Assembly: GCF_018256155.1 (NCBI RefSeq)
Contig: NZ_JAERLY010000015.1
Span: 1-62,500 of the forward strand
Length of the DNA stretch: 62,500 nt
Reading direction: 5' to 3'
Source: Gluconobacter sp. Dm-62
GTDB lineage: Bacteria > Pseudomonadota > Alphaproteobacteria > Acetobacterales > Acetobacteraceae
In this document: piece after piece, positions 16,574-24,766 of the stretch
Layout of the letters: every line of letters begins with the position of its first letter
Numbering within the stretch: the stretch's first letter is position 1
Notes under the pieces: generated by a model
Told to the model about the DNA's origin: nothing
The model's database searches: none
The model's input: only the letters and a program-made list of their open reading frames with translations
Translations under genes and position numbers: made by a program

Positions 16574-16860
16574 GGGAGGGCTTCTGTTGCCCGGTGCCCT
16601 CCCGAACCGCGCTTATCGCTTATGCAGCGACAGCGAGCACCTCTGAGTTATCGTTGGCACTTGTAAGTTTAGCCCGATGACGGTGGTACAATACCGGGCA
16701 AAAGATAAGTCTTTACCGTGCGCGTCGAGCCTGTTTCGTCCCCACAGACCCCTTTTGCGAGGGGTTTTTCTATGGTGGAGACGCCGGGCACTGCCCCCGG
16801 GTCCACAACACTTATTCCACTTACCGTTTATCGCCATAGCCGGGGACGAACCCCTTGCAT
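16574..16860 (-). ncRNA. ssrA: tmRNA, circularly permuted two-piece form
   Basis: On the minus strand the acceptor piece comes first and ends CGTCTCC-ACCA at 16773. A 29-base spacer with a CCCC/GGGG hairpin follows, then the coding piece starts GGGGACG at 16743. GGGGACG and CGTCTCC pair over seven bases with a G-U third pair, the alanine identity element. ATAAGT (16810-16815) can pair with ACTTAT (16705-16710). The tag frame at 16658-16620 reads ANDNSEVLAVAA then TAA. A GGGAGGGC hairpin (16574-16603) ends the coding piece. This permuted order is the known alphaproteobacterial form. The outer end near 16860 is an estimate. Confidence 0.92.
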
Positions 16861-16935
16861 TAATGAACATAGGAGTGCTGCTGGTCGCTCGCAAGGGAAA
16901 AGGCGGTCACGAAAAAAATTAAGCGCCCGGAATCG

Positions 16936-16957
16936 TGTCAATCCGATTCATTCGGAT
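16936..16957 (-). promoter_or_regulatory. Candidate ssrA promoter element with overlapping palindrome
   Basis: TTGACA on the minus strand (16941-16936) is a perfect -35 box pointing at ssrA, with an AT-rich stretch about 17 bases on as a weak -10. Next to it ATCCGA-TTCAT-TCGGAT (16941-16957) is a perfect six-base inverted repeat that could be an operator for ssrA or for the divergent thyX. Confidence 0.45.
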
Positions 16958-16992
16958 GACGGGGGAGGAAAGCCCATGCTAAAGCCGCCGCC

Positions 16993-17904
16993 ATGGCACT
17001 GACATCCGAACAGCGCGCCGAGATCGAAGCTCAGCGCAGCGAACCCCAGCTCACGTCCCGTCCGACCGTGGCGGCGATGGAAAACCTGCTTTTCACACCT
17101 TTCGAGGTGCTGGATCATGGCTTCCTGCGCGTCGTCGACTATATGGGCGACGACGGCGCCGTCGTGCAGGCAGCACGGGTGTCTTATGGCCGCGGCACGA
17201 AGAAGGTGTCCGAAGATGCCGGGCTGATCCGCTATCTGATGCGCCATCGTCATTCGACGCCGTTCGAAATGTGCGAAATCAAGTTCCATGTGAAGCTGCC
17301 CGTCTTTGTGGCGCGTCAGTGGATCCGCCATCGCATGGCGAGCGTGAATGAGTATTCGGCGCGCTATTCCATTCTGGACCGCGAATTCTATCTGCCCGCG
17401 ATGGATCAGGTTGCCGCGCAGAGTAGTTCAAACCGTCAGGGACGCAGCGACGCCCTGGATGCTGATACCGCGCATGAGGTTCTGGAGATCCTGCGTCGGG
17501 ATGCCAGCCAGTGCTACGACGATTATGAGAGCCTGCTGAACCCGGAAGGCACGGGGCTGGCACGTGAACTCGCACGCATCAACCTGACACTGAATACCTA
17601 TACGCAGTGGTACTGGAAGATCGACCTGCACAATCTGATGCACTTCCTCGCCCTTCGGGCCGATCCGCATGCGCAGTATGAAATCCGCGTCTATGCGGAA
17701 AAGATGATCGAGATCCTCAAGGCCTGGGTCCCTGCGACCGCCGCCGCTTTCGAGGAATATCGTCTTGGCGCGTTCACGCTTTCGGCCGGAATGCTGAAAG
17801 TGGTGCGTCGGCGTCTGGCCGGCGAGACGGTAACGCAGGAAAACTCGGGACTGACCAAGCGCGAGTGGTCGGAAATGGTGGCGGTTCTGGATGGTGCATC
17901 CTGA
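16993..17904 (+). CDS. thyX: FAD-dependent thymidylate synthase
   Basis: A 303-residue flavoenzyme that methylates dUMP to dTMP using methylenetetrahydrofolate and NADPH. The ThyX signature [15 protein letters not shown] is present in mid-protein, preceded by [27 protein letters not shown], split across two strands of the fold, and followed by NLMHFLALR. Length is normal for the longer alphaproteobacterial members. The ATG at 16993 is the only plausible in-frame start; the GGAGG at 16971 is rather far upstream. ThyX replaces the classical ThyA enzyme. Confidence 0.95.
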   Translation: MALTSEQRAEIEAQRSEPQLTSRPTVAAMENLLFTPFEVLDHGFLRVVDYMGDDGAVVQAARVSYGRGTKKVSEDAGLIRYLMRHRHSTPFEMCEIKFHVKLPVFVARQWIRHRMASVNEYSARYSILDREFYLPAMDQVAAQSSSNRQGRSDALDADTAHEVLEILRRDASQCYDDYESLLNPEGTGLARELARINLTLNTYTQWYWKIDLHNLMHFLALRADPHAQYEIRVYAEKMIEILKAWVPATAAAFEEYRLGAFTLSAGMLKVVRRRLAGETVTQENSGLTKREWSEMVAVLDGAS

Positions 17905-18088
17905 ACCTGGCCCCGGCCCAGCCGGAAGCGATCTTGAACGGTTGATGCTCGAAGCGCGCGAAGCGCAGGCGGCAAATCCCGTTAAAGGTGAATCAGAAAA
18001 ACCGCCCAATCTGTTATTCTGGTCTGTGGTGGCCGGAAGTCTTGTTCTTGCGTCTATTGCCATCCATTTTTTCTGGCCAGCGTCATAA
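17891..18088 (+). CDS. Small single-pass membrane protein overlapping thyX
   Basis: A 65-residue frame that begins inside the last codons of thyX. It has a Pro/Gly-rich start, an acidic amphipathic middle ([15 protein letters not shown]) and one membrane segment near the C-terminus ([21 protein letters not shown]). The start signal is weak. The overlap and the clean hydrophobic segment favour a real tail-anchored protein, but no family is recognised. Confidence 0.55.
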   Translation: MVHPEPGPGPAGSDLERLMLEAREAQAANPVKGESEKPPNLLFWSVVAGSLVLASIAIHFFWPAS

Positions 18089-18176
18089 AAGATTTGGCCC
18101 TGTAAAAGGTAAGTAAAGACGGAGTCTCTAATCTGTTTTTACCCAAACAGGCTTTATGAGAGATTCATGCCCGGTT

Positions 18177-18196
18177 GATGTGAATTTCGTCACATC
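18177..18196. promoter_or_regulatory. Perfect CRP/FNR-type palindrome
   Basis: GATGTGA-ATTTCG-TCACATC has two perfect seven-base arms and contains TGTGA-N6-TCACA, the consensus for CRP-family regulators. No gene start lies close downstream on either strand. Confidence 0.55.
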
Positions 18197-18222
18197 CCGG
18201 CCCAATCTTTTTACAAACAGAG

Positions 18223-18231
18223 TTATCCACA
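18223..18231 (+). other. DnaA box
   Basis: TTATCCACA matches the strict DnaA-binding consensus. It sits in non-coding DNA 27 bases from the CRP-type palindrome. A single perfect box does not prove an origin. Confidence 0.5.
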
Positions 18232-18539
18232 AGGTGGCGGGGCTTGTTCAGAGGGTTCCGATTCGTTCTTTCCTGCGCCCGTGGAAAAATAAGTCTCTGA
18301 TTTCAGGCGGTAATTTCCGTTACGAATCGCAGAGAAAAACGAGATTCCGCTCCAAGTCTGTCAAGTAGATTTTCGGAATACCCACATTCCACCCTTCGCA
18401 AATCCACTACTTGTGCATTACTGATCGCGGGAGATGATTTTTGCTCCTGCAGGGAAACTGCAAGCGATTGCACGAACGACCTCAGCCAGAGCGTCATTTT
18501 CAGCTCATGCGAGAACGTGAAGATGTTCTGAAAGAAATC

Positions 18540-18614
18540 TGGTGCCGGGTGAGGGATTTGAACCCCCGACCTTCGGTTTACAAAACCGCTGCACTACCAC
18601 TGTGCTAACCCGGC
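18540..18614 (-). tRNA. tRNA-Thr (anticodon TGT)
   Basis: On the minus strand GCCGGGT opens a full cloverleaf: D stem GCAC/GTGC, anticodon loop TTTGTAA with TGT, T arm GGGGG-TTCAAAT-CCCTC, and acceptor ACCCGGC followed by an encoded CCA. It reads ACA threonine codons. Confidence 0.95.
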
Positions 18615-18693
18615 ATCGGCAGTGGGGCTTTTTCCATGTCCGGGCGTATCAGGTCAAGCGCCGGAGAACGATTCTTTGTTGCTGACCAGGAAT

Positions 18694-18849
18694 TTAGTGC
18701 GGGATGGGTGTGATCAGGTCTGCCGGTGGCGGGAGGTGCTGCGAGTCTTTGGTGAAGCCGTAGCCGTCTGGCGAAAGGCCCCGATGCGTGACCGTCTGGG
18801 AGCATCCTGCCAATGTCAGGCAGGCACCAATCAAGAGAATACGGATCAT
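18694..18849 (-). CDS. Small lipoprotein coupled to mrp
   Basis: A 51-residue frame starts with an ATG that overlaps the mrp stop codon (ATGA). MIRILLIGACLTLAGC is a compact lipoprotein signal with lipobox LAGC, so the mature peptide is about 36 residues, begins CSQTVTHRGLSPDGYG and is proline-rich at its end. It should be lipid-anchored in the envelope. Size, lipobox and overlap make it a likely real gene. No function is known, and the link to mrp may be only translational economy. Confidence 0.75.
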   Translation of the reverse strand: MIRILLIGACLTLAGCSQTVTHRGLSPDGYGFTKDSQHLPPPADLITPIPH

Positions 18850-20045
18850 GACCGCTCTTTCGTGTTGTGTTGGGAGGACAGCGCGCGGGTAACGGCCTGC
18901 GCAAGCCTCGTATAGGCCTGGGCCGCTTCGCTCTCAGGTGCGGAGAGGATGATCGGGGTGCCTTCATCGCCGCTGGCGCGGATATCGGCCAGAAGCGGGA
19001 TCTCAGCCAGAAACGGAACTCCCATCTTTTCGGCTTCGGCCTTGGCGCCCCCGTGCCCGAACAGTTCCGTGCGATGGTTGCAGTTCGGGCAGCAGAAATA
19101 GGACATGTTCTCGACGACGCCGAGGATCGGGGTTTCCATCCGCTCGAACATCGCCACGCCACGCCGCGCATCCAGCAGCGCGATATCCTGAGGCGTGGAG
19201 ACAATAACCGCCCCACCGGCAGCCAGCTTCGGGCCGAGCTTCTGGGCCAGCGTCAACTGGGCGTCTCCAGTGCCGGGCGGCATGTCGATCACAAGAACGT
19301 CGAGCTTCCCCCATTCGACTTCACCCAGAAACTGCGTCAGCGCGCCCATGACCATCGGCCCACGCCAGATCATGGCCTGGTTTTCATCCACCAGATAGCC
19401 GATGGACATGCTCTTCAGGCCCCAGGCTTCGATGGGAAGGATCGTGCCATCCACGACTTCAGGGCGGGTGTTGCGTCCCAGCATCCGGGGCAGGGAAGGG
19501 CCGTAGATATCCGCGTCCAGAAGTCCGGTTTTCAGGCCTTCCCGCGCAAGGCCGACCGCAAGATTGACAGCCGTGGTGGACTTGCCAACACCGCCCTTGC
19601 CTGATGCAACGGCAATGACGGCTTTGACGCCGGGCAGCAGTGTCTCGGGCGCGTGTCGGCTCGCGGCATTGCGGCGCTTGTCCCCCAGATTGAAAGGGCG
19701 GTGTCCGCCCCCCTGAGCAGGGGCGTTGGCCGCGGCGAGCGTGGCCGGCCGGTGAGACGTGAAGGACAGAGTGGCGCCCGTGATGCCCGGCAGGCTCGCA
19801 ATGGCCGCCTCGACGCGCGGCCGCAGGGGTTCCACGCGGGAAGCGTTGTCACGTGACGTCGCCAGAGAGACATGCGCGTGGCCATTGCGAACAGACACAC
19901 TCTCCAGCGCGGCAAAGGACAGAACGTTCGAACCCTGACCGTCCTGCTCGCTTTTCAGAATGTCGGTGATGCGGGTTTCGGCATTGGGAGCATTCGTCTC
20001 GGGGGAGCCGGGCGGCATGTCGTTCGGGGGCGTGGTGTCAGTCAT
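18846..20045 (-). CDS. mrp: Mrp/NBP35-type Fe-S cluster carrier ATPase
   Basis: A 399-residue cytoplasmic P-loop protein (ApbC/Mrp family). The N-terminal 110 residues resemble the MIP18/DUF59 domain, and an Ala/Gly-rich linker follows. VIAVASGKGGVGKSTTAVN is the deviant Walker A with the signature lysine. VIDMPPGTGDAQLT and YFCCPNCNH supply the switch region and the CxxC pair that bridges a 4Fe-4S cluster. It carries Fe-S clusters to target apoproteins. The small lipoprotein gene overlaps its stop; htrA diverges from it across 125 bases. Confidence 0.94.
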   Translation of the reverse strand: MTDTTPPNDMPPGSPETNAPNAETRITDILKSEQDGQGSNVLSFAALESVSVRNGHAHVSLATSRDNASRVEPLRPRVEAAIASLPGITGATLSFTSHRPATLAAANAPAQGGGHRPFNLGDKRRNAASRHAPETLLPGVKAVIAVASGKGGVGKSTTAVNLAVGLAREGLKTGLLDADIYGPSLPRMLGRNTRPEVVDGTILPIEAWGLKSMSIGYLVDENQAMIWRGPMVMGALTQFLGEVEWGKLDVLVIDMPPGTGDAQLTLAQKLGPKLAAGGAVIVSTPQDIALLDARRGVAMFERMETPILGVVENMSYFCCPNCNHRTELFGHGGAKAEAEKMGVPFLAEIPLLADIRASGDEGTPIILSAPESEAAQAYTRLAQAVTRALSSQHNTKERS

Positions 20046-20170
20046 GCCAGGCTCTCATCAGGGAAAATATCGTATTGGAAAGGACTCTGAGCCTAGCATG
20101 GCCGGGTCGAAAACGCATCCTGAACGGCAGGATGGTGACGAAGGGCCACGTTCTGCGTTAGCGTGCGGGT

Positions 20171-21757
20171 ATGAAAAACCTGTCTGCCCGTTCCGGCGCC
20201 CGTCGTGCTGCCCGTCTTGCTGTTTCCGGTCTGGCCATGTCCCTTGCTACGGGATGGGGCGTCAGTGCTGCTCCGGCTTTTGCCCAGAGTGCTTCGCCGG
20301 TCTCAAACCAGCCGTCTTCGGTGCCGACACCCGCACCGCGTTCCGTGCCGTCGAGCTTCGCGGATCTGGCCAACAGGCTGCTGCCGTCTGTCGTGAACGT
20401 CTCGACATCAGCGGTTCTCAAGCCTTCGAAAAACGACGACAAGGGCCCGGATTTCAGCGATCCGGACGGCCCGCAGGTGCCTCCGTTCCAGCCGGGTTCG
20501 CCGCTGGAAAAGTTCTTTCATGACTACATGAAGCACAAGCCCGCCCCGAACCATCCGCCGCGTCGTCAGCAGGCGCTGGGGTCGGGATTCATCATCGATG
20601 CGTCCGGCATCATCGTGACGAACAATCACGTGATTGAAGGGGCGGATCAGGTCAGCGTCACGCTACAGGACGGGACCGAAATGCCGGCCCGGATCGTAGG
20701 CCGGGACAGTCAGGTCGATCTGGCCGTGCTTGAGGTCAAGCCGAAGCATCCGCTCCCGACCGTTCCGCTTGGACATAGCGACAAGGCCCGGATCGGCGAC
20801 TGGGTTCTGGCGATCGGCAACCCCTTCGGCCTGAACGGCACCGTGACGGCCGGTATCATTTCCTCGCGCGGACGAAACGTCGAACATGGCCTGTATGATG
20901 ATTACATTCAGACCGACGCCGCCATCAATCGTGGCAACTCAGGTGGTCCGCTGTTCAACCTGTCTGGCGAAGTCATTGGCATTAACACACTGATTTATGG
21001 CGGTGCGGGCGGCGATTCCATCGGCATCGGCTTCGCCATTCCGGCCGATGACGCACGTGGGATCATCGACCAGCTTCGGCGCACGGGGCATGTCTCCCGT
21101 GGCTGGATGGGGCTGAAATTCCAGGATGTGACGAACGACATCGCCGAGACGCTCGATTTCCACAAAGCCGACGGCTCCAACGGCAAGGGCACGCTGATTT
21201 CGGAAATTGATCCGAAAGGTCCGGCCGCGAAAGCCGGGCTTGAGGTCGGCGACATCATTACCCGCGTCGGCGATCAGGACGTGACCGGCCAGACCATGCC
21301 GCGCATCATCGCCTCCATTCTGCCGGGAACGCAGGCGCAGTTAACGGTGTGGCACAAGGGTGCGCTCAAGACGCTGCCGATCACGCTCGGCCAGTCGCCC
21401 ACGCCGCCGGATATGCCACCTTCGGATACGCACCAGCCGGAACACCGTCATGCGGCTCTGGGGGAAATCGGTGTGACGGTCAGTGCGATCGATGCGGACG
21501 CCCGGACACAATACGCCCTGACCGACGACCAGCGCGGTGTGCTCGTCTCTCGTGTTGAGGCCGGAAGCCCCGCCGCATCGCGCGGTATTGCGGAAGGCAA
21601 CGTGATCACGCAGGTCGGGCAGGACCAGATCAACACACCGGATGATTTTGCCAAGGCCGTGCAGCGTCTGCATGAAAGCAAGAAGACGGAAGTGCTGCTG
21701 CTGGTTCAGGATGATGACGGGCTGCGCTGGGTGCCGGTGCCCTTCCTTGGGAACTGA
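20171..21757 (+). CDS. degP: Periplasmic serine protease Do (DegP/HtrA)
   Basis: A 528-residue periplasmic protease and chaperone. The signal peptide ends APAFAQ. The trypsin-like domain has NNHVIEG (His), VDLAVLEVK (Asp) and GNSGGPLFN (Ser), and two PDZ domains follow (MGLKFQDV to GALKTLPI; then GVTVSAIDADART to the end). A Pro-rich stretch links the PDZ domains. HtrA proteins degrade or refold misfolded envelope proteins. The 125-base divergent gap with mrp should hold its promoter, but I could not pick a clear envelope-stress consensus. Confidence 0.95.
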   Translation: MKNLSARSGARRAARLAVSGLAMSLATGWGVSAAPAFAQSASPVSNQPSSVPTPAPRSVPSSFADLANRLLPSVVNVSTSAVLKPSKNDDKGPDFSDPDGPQVPPFQPGSPLEKFFHDYMKHKPAPNHPPRRQQALGSGFIIDASGIIVTNNHVIEGADQVSVTLQDGTEMPARIVGRDSQVDLAVLEVKPKHPLPTVPLGHSDKARIGDWVLAIGNPFGLNGTVTAGIISSRGRNVEHGLYDDYIQTDAAINRGNSGGPLFNLSGEVIGINTLIYGGAGGDSIGIGFAIPADDARGIIDQLRRTGHVSRGWMGLKFQDVTNDIAETLDFHKADGSNGKGTLISEIDPKGPAAKAGLEVGDIITRVGDQDVTGQTMPRIIASILPGTQAQLTVWHKGALKTLPITLGQSPTPPDMPPSDTHQPEHRHAALGEIGVTVSAIDADARTQYALTDDQRGVLVSRVEAGSPAASRGIAEGNVITQVGQDQINTPDDFAKAVQRLHESKKTEVLLLVQDDDGLRWVPVPFLGN

Positions 21758-21784
21758 GGCCGTCCCCCTGCGCTGAAACCTGCC

Positions 21785-22852
21785 ATGAATGTCCTGACAC
21801 GCCTGAGCCGGAAATGGCTGTCCGTGCCGCCCCGAAACAGCAGATGGCGCGAAGTAATGCGCCCCGCAACCCGCCAGACCATCCGCGTTCTGGTGTCGGT
21901 TGTGGTCGCGTGGATCGTGGGTTCGCTCATGCATCTGCAGGAAACGATCTGGGCGCTGGTGACGGCGCTGATCGTCACCCAGTCCAGCATCAGCCAGACC
22001 ATGACGACGGCACGGGATCAGATCAGCGGCACGCTGATTGGCGCGCTGGCGGGTGTCTGCGCGGTGGTGCTGGAAATCACGACGGGCCTGCGCTGGATTC
22101 CGTTCTGGATCATGCTGGCCCCGCTGGTGTTCCTGACAGCCATCCAGCCGACGCTGCGTTTTGCCTGTATCACGCTGATGATCGTGTACCTGTTTCCCAG
22201 CCAGGGCAGCCCGTTCCTGCCCATGATCACGCGGCTTCTGGCAATCGTGGTCGGCGTGGCGGTGTCGATCGTCGTGTCTTTCTTCATCCTGCACAGCAGC
22301 GCGCGCAAACAGGCCTTTCATACAGCCGCGCGTCTGTTGCGGCGCATGGATCAACTTCTGAAGAGCGCGCTTGACCAGGATGTTGGATGGGCGGCCATCG
22401 AACGCCAGAACGATGATTGTGTGGCATTGCTGGCCGAGCTGGAAGATGCCGTAACCGAGGCCCGGCGCGAGCGCCTGAAGGAGCTGGAAAAGCGCGATCC
22501 TGTTCTGGCCGCCCTCCCGCGCCTCATGCGGCGCCTGTTGAACGACACGATGCTTGTCGCGCGTGCCATCGCGACGGGCCGTGCAGCAGGAAATACGGGA
22601 TTATTGCCCTTGTACAAAGGACTGAGCCACGCGCTTCGTGCGCTGGCACATAGTTGTGAAGAGCAACTCGCCGCCAGAAGCAATCAGCACGAACAGCAAT
22701 CCGAAGACGAGGAAATCCTGGATCTTCTGCCCCGTCTGGAAGAGCAGACCCGACCTGAAATGCGCTTTGTGATGTCCCTGTTCCGCGAGGATCTGGAACG
22801 CGCCGTCGGGGTCATCATGCGTGAGGACGCCAGCGCCGTAAAAGGGCTCTGA
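21785..22852 (+). CDS. FUSC/aromatic acid exporter-like membrane protein
   Basis: A 355-residue protein with about six hydrophobic segments in its first 180 residues (VLVSVVVAWIVGSLMHLQETIWALVTALIV, split between helices 1 and 2; LIGALAGVCAVVLEI; MLAPLVFLTAIQP; LLAIVVGVAVSIVVSFF) and a charged, helical cytoplasmic C-terminal half. The arrangement and the TISQTMTTARDQISGTLIGA-type loop match FUSC or ArAE family proteins, proposed exporters of aromatic acids. It starts 27 bases after degP and may share its transcript. Confidence 0.8.
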   Translation: MNVLTRLSRKWLSVPPRNSRWREVMRPATRQTIRVLVSVVVAWIVGSLMHLQETIWALVTALIVTQSSISQTMTTARDQISGTLIGALAGVCAVVLEITTGLRWIPFWIMLAPLVFLTAIQPTLRFACITLMIVYLFPSQGSPFLPMITRLLAIVVGVAVSIVVSFFILHSSARKQAFHTAARLLRRMDQLLKSALDQDVGWAAIERQNDDCVALLAELEDAVTEARRERLKELEKRDPVLAALPRLMRRLLNDTMLVARAIATGRAAGNTGLLPLYKGLSHALRALAHSCEEQLAARSNQHEQQSEDEEILDLLPRLEEQTRPEMRFVMSLFREDLERAVGVIMREDASAVKGL

Positions 22853-22860
22853 CACGGTCT

Positions 22861-22897
22861 TTCAGCAGCCGTTGTCAGGACTGCAAACAGGCTGCTG
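22861..22897. other. Intergenic hairpin ahead of the mannitol dehydrogenase gene
   Basis: CAGCAGCC and GGCTGCTG form a perfect eight-base stem across a 19-base loop, placed 10 bases after the FUSC gene stop. No T run follows, so it is either a weak terminator, an mRNA 3' stabiliser or a leader structure of the next gene. Confidence 0.45.
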
Positions 22898-23000
22898 TTG
22901 AAACCGTCATTCGGCTTTTACGTTGTTCAGGGGCTATGATGGCACATGCCCGGCCTTGTCGGTCCCCGTCAGCGACCGGCCCGAAACCACGGAGAATTCC

Positions 23001-24458
23001 ATGATTACGCGCGAAACCCTCAAGTCTCTTCCTGCCAATGTCCAGGCTCCTCCCTACGACATCGACGGGATCAAGCCGGGGATCGTGCATTTCGGAGTGG
23101 GCAATTTCTTCCGGGCGCATGAAGCGTTTTATGTCGAACAGATCCTTGAGCACGCACCGGACTGGGCCATCGTCGGTGTTGGCCTGACAGGCAGCGACCG
23201 TTCGAAGAAAAAGGCTGAAGAATTCAAGGCGCAGGACTGCCTTTATTCCCTGACGGAAACAGCCCCGTCCGGCAGAAGCACGGTGCGCGTCATGGGTGCC
23301 CTGCGCGATTACCTGCTGGCCCCGGCCGATCCGGAAGCCGTGCTGAAGCATCTGGTCGATCCGGCCATCCGCATCGTCTCCATGACGATCACGGAAGGCG
23401 GCTACAATATCAATGAGAAGACCGGGGCATTCGATCTGGAGAATGCGGCAGTAAAAGCTGACCTTCAGAATCCGGAAAAGCCATCAACCGTTTTCGGATA
23501 CGTCGTCGAGGCGCTGCGTCGTCGTCGTGATGCCGGGAACAAGGCCTTTACGGTCATGTCCTGCGACAACCTGCGCCATAACGGCAATGTCGCCCGCAAG
23601 GCATTCCTCGGCTATGCGAAAGCACGTGATCCCGAACTGGCAAAATGGATCGAGGAAAACGCGACTTTCCCCAACGGCATGGTCGATCGCATCACCCCGA
23701 CCGTCTCCTCAGAAATCGCCAGGAAACTGAACGCAGCCAGCGGACTGGCGGATGACCTGCCGCTCGTCGCTGAAGATTTCCACCAGTGGGTGCTGGAAGA
23801 CCGGTTCGCCGATGGCCGTCCGCCGCTTGAGAAGGCAGGTGTGCAGCTTGTCGATGACGTGACTGATTGGGAACACGTCAAAATCCGGATGCTCAATGCC
23901 GGTCACATCACGCTCTGCTTCCCCGGCATTCTGGTCGGGTATGAGAATGTGGACGAAGCGATCGAAGACAGCGAACTGCTCGGCAATCTGAAAAACTATC
24001 TCAACAAGGATGTCATCCCGACGCTGAAGGCCCCCGCTGGCATGACGCTTGAAGGCTACCGGGACAGCGTCATCAGCCGCTTCTCCAACACCGCGATGTC
24101 CGATCAGACGCTACGGATTGCGAGCGACGGCTGTTCCAAGGTTCAGGTATTCTGGACAGAAACCGTACGTCGGGCGATCGAAGGCAAGCGTGACCTGTCC
24201 CGGATCGCATTCGGGATTGCGTCCTATCTGGAAATGCTCCGTGGCCGGGACGAAAAGGGCGGGGCGTATGAATCGTCCGAACCGACTTACGGCGAAGCCG
24301 AGAAGAAGCTGGCCAAGGCTGATGATTTTGAAAGTGCCCTCAAGCTCCCCGCCTTCGATGGCTGGCGCGATCTGGACACCTCGGAGCTCGACCAGAAGGT
24401 CATCGCTCTGCGTAAGGTGATCCGCGAAAAGGGTGTGAAGGCCGCCATTCCGGCCTGA
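23001..24458 (+). CDS. Mannitol 2-dehydrogenase (polyol dehydrogenase family)
   Basis: A 485-residue long-chain dehydrogenase that interconverts D-mannitol and D-fructose in the cytoplasm. The protein closely resembles what I remember of the Gluconobacter mannitol dehydrogenase. IKPGIVHFGVGNFFRAHEAFY holds the cofactor-binding loop (two pieces), and VKIRMLNAGH carries the catalytic Lys, Asn and His of the K-x4-N-x2-H motif. GGAGAA precedes the ATG at 23001; the open frame reaches upstream to 22923 without a start signal. Gluconobacter homologues are reported as NADP-linked; the cofactor was not deduced here. Confidence 0.93.
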   Translation: MITRETLKSLPANVQAPPYDIDGIKPGIVHFGVGNFFRAHEAFYVEQILEHAPDWAIVGVGLTGSDRSKKKAEEFKAQDCLYSLTETAPSGRSTVRVMGALRDYLLAPADPEAVLKHLVDPAIRIVSMTITEGGYNINEKTGAFDLENAAVKADLQNPEKPSTVFGYVVEALRRRRDAGNKAFTVMSCDNLRHNGNVARKAFLGYAKARDPELAKWIEENATFPNGMVDRITPTVSSEIARKLNAASGLADDLPLVAEDFHQWVLEDRFADGRPPLEKAGVQLVDDVTDWEHVKIRMLNAGHITLCFPGILVGYENVDEAIEDSELLGNLKNYLNKDVIPTLKAPAGMTLEGYRDSVISRFSNTAMSDQTLRIASDGCSKVQVFWTETVRRAIEGKRDLSRIAFGIASYLEMLRGRDEKGGAYESSEPTYGEAEKKLAKADDFESALKLPAFDGWRDLDTSELDQKVIALRKVIREKGVKAAIPA

Positions 24459-24479
24459 ATCCCACTTTCGAAAACATAA

Positions 24480-24515
24480 AAAACACCGCGTCCCGTAAAG
24501 GGCGCGGTGTTTTTT
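24480..24515. terminator. Bidirectional rho-independent terminator
   Basis: AACACCGCG and CGCGGTGTT form a long GC-rich stem with extra CCC/GGG pairing in the loop, flanked by A and T runs on both sides. It lies between the mannitol dehydrogenase gene and the converging DUF3309 gene and should serve both. Confidence 0.88.
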
Positions 24516-24539
24516 ATGAAGAAATCTTCGAGATAACGG

Positions 24540-24692
24540 TCAGATCTGTCCCATGAGGACAAGAATCACGACGATGACCACGATCAGGCCAAGGCCGCTG
24601 GATGGGTAGTAGCCCCATTTTGAGCTGTACGGCCATGATGGCAGCGCACCGATCAGCAGGAGGATCAGGATTACAAGAAGGATCAGTCCCAT
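24540..24692 (-). CDS. DUF3309 small membrane protein
   Basis: A 50-residue protein of two hydrophobic segments (MGLILLVILILLLIGALP and GLGLIVVIVVILVLMG) joined by a short loop, PSWPYSSKWGYYPSS. This is the pattern of the DUF3309 family, common in alpha- and betaproteobacteria and often linked to stress responses, though no mechanism is known. AGAGAGA lies before the ATG at 24692. It is transcribed toward the mannitol dehydrogenase terminator. Confidence 0.85.
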   Translation of the reverse strand: MGLILLVILILLLIGALPSWPYSSKWGYYPSSGLGLIVVIVVILVLMGQI

Positions 24693-24766
24693 GGCACATC
24701 TCTCTTGCCGGTTGAGACTGCTTTACGCTTCTGGATGACTGAAAGTTTCCGTACGGTTGCGAAAGA

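Larger units (their letters stand above)
18089..18539. other. 451-base gene-free region with DnaA box and CRP-type palindrome
   Basis: No convincing gene is present on either strand; short open frames of 64-70 codons lack start signals. The stretch is less GC-rich than its flanks. It contains a perfect TGTGA-N6-TCACA palindrome (18177-18196), a perfect DnaA box TTATCCACA (18223-18231), several DnaA-box-like words such as ATACCCACA near 18379 and the reverse of TTTTTCCACG near 18281, and a GGAAT/ATTCC inverted repeat at 18375-18390. It could be an origin-like, regulatory or small-RNA locus. Confidence 0.5.

Noticed and set aside
18156-18368. 70-codon open frame in the gene-free region
   Set aside because: It has no ribosome binding site, is unusually rich in Arg and Lys, and spans the CRP-type palindrome and the DnaA box.
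18303-18497. 64-codon minus-strand open frame in the gene-free region
   Set aside because: No good start signal and no recognisable pattern; it may be chance.
22875-23351. 158-codon minus-strand open frame
   Set aside because: It overlaps the start of the mannitol dehydrogenase gene on the other strand and has no support of its own.
24480-24515. Hairpin considered as a transposon end or repeat
   Set aside because: Flanking A and T runs and its position between converging genes identify it as a terminator.
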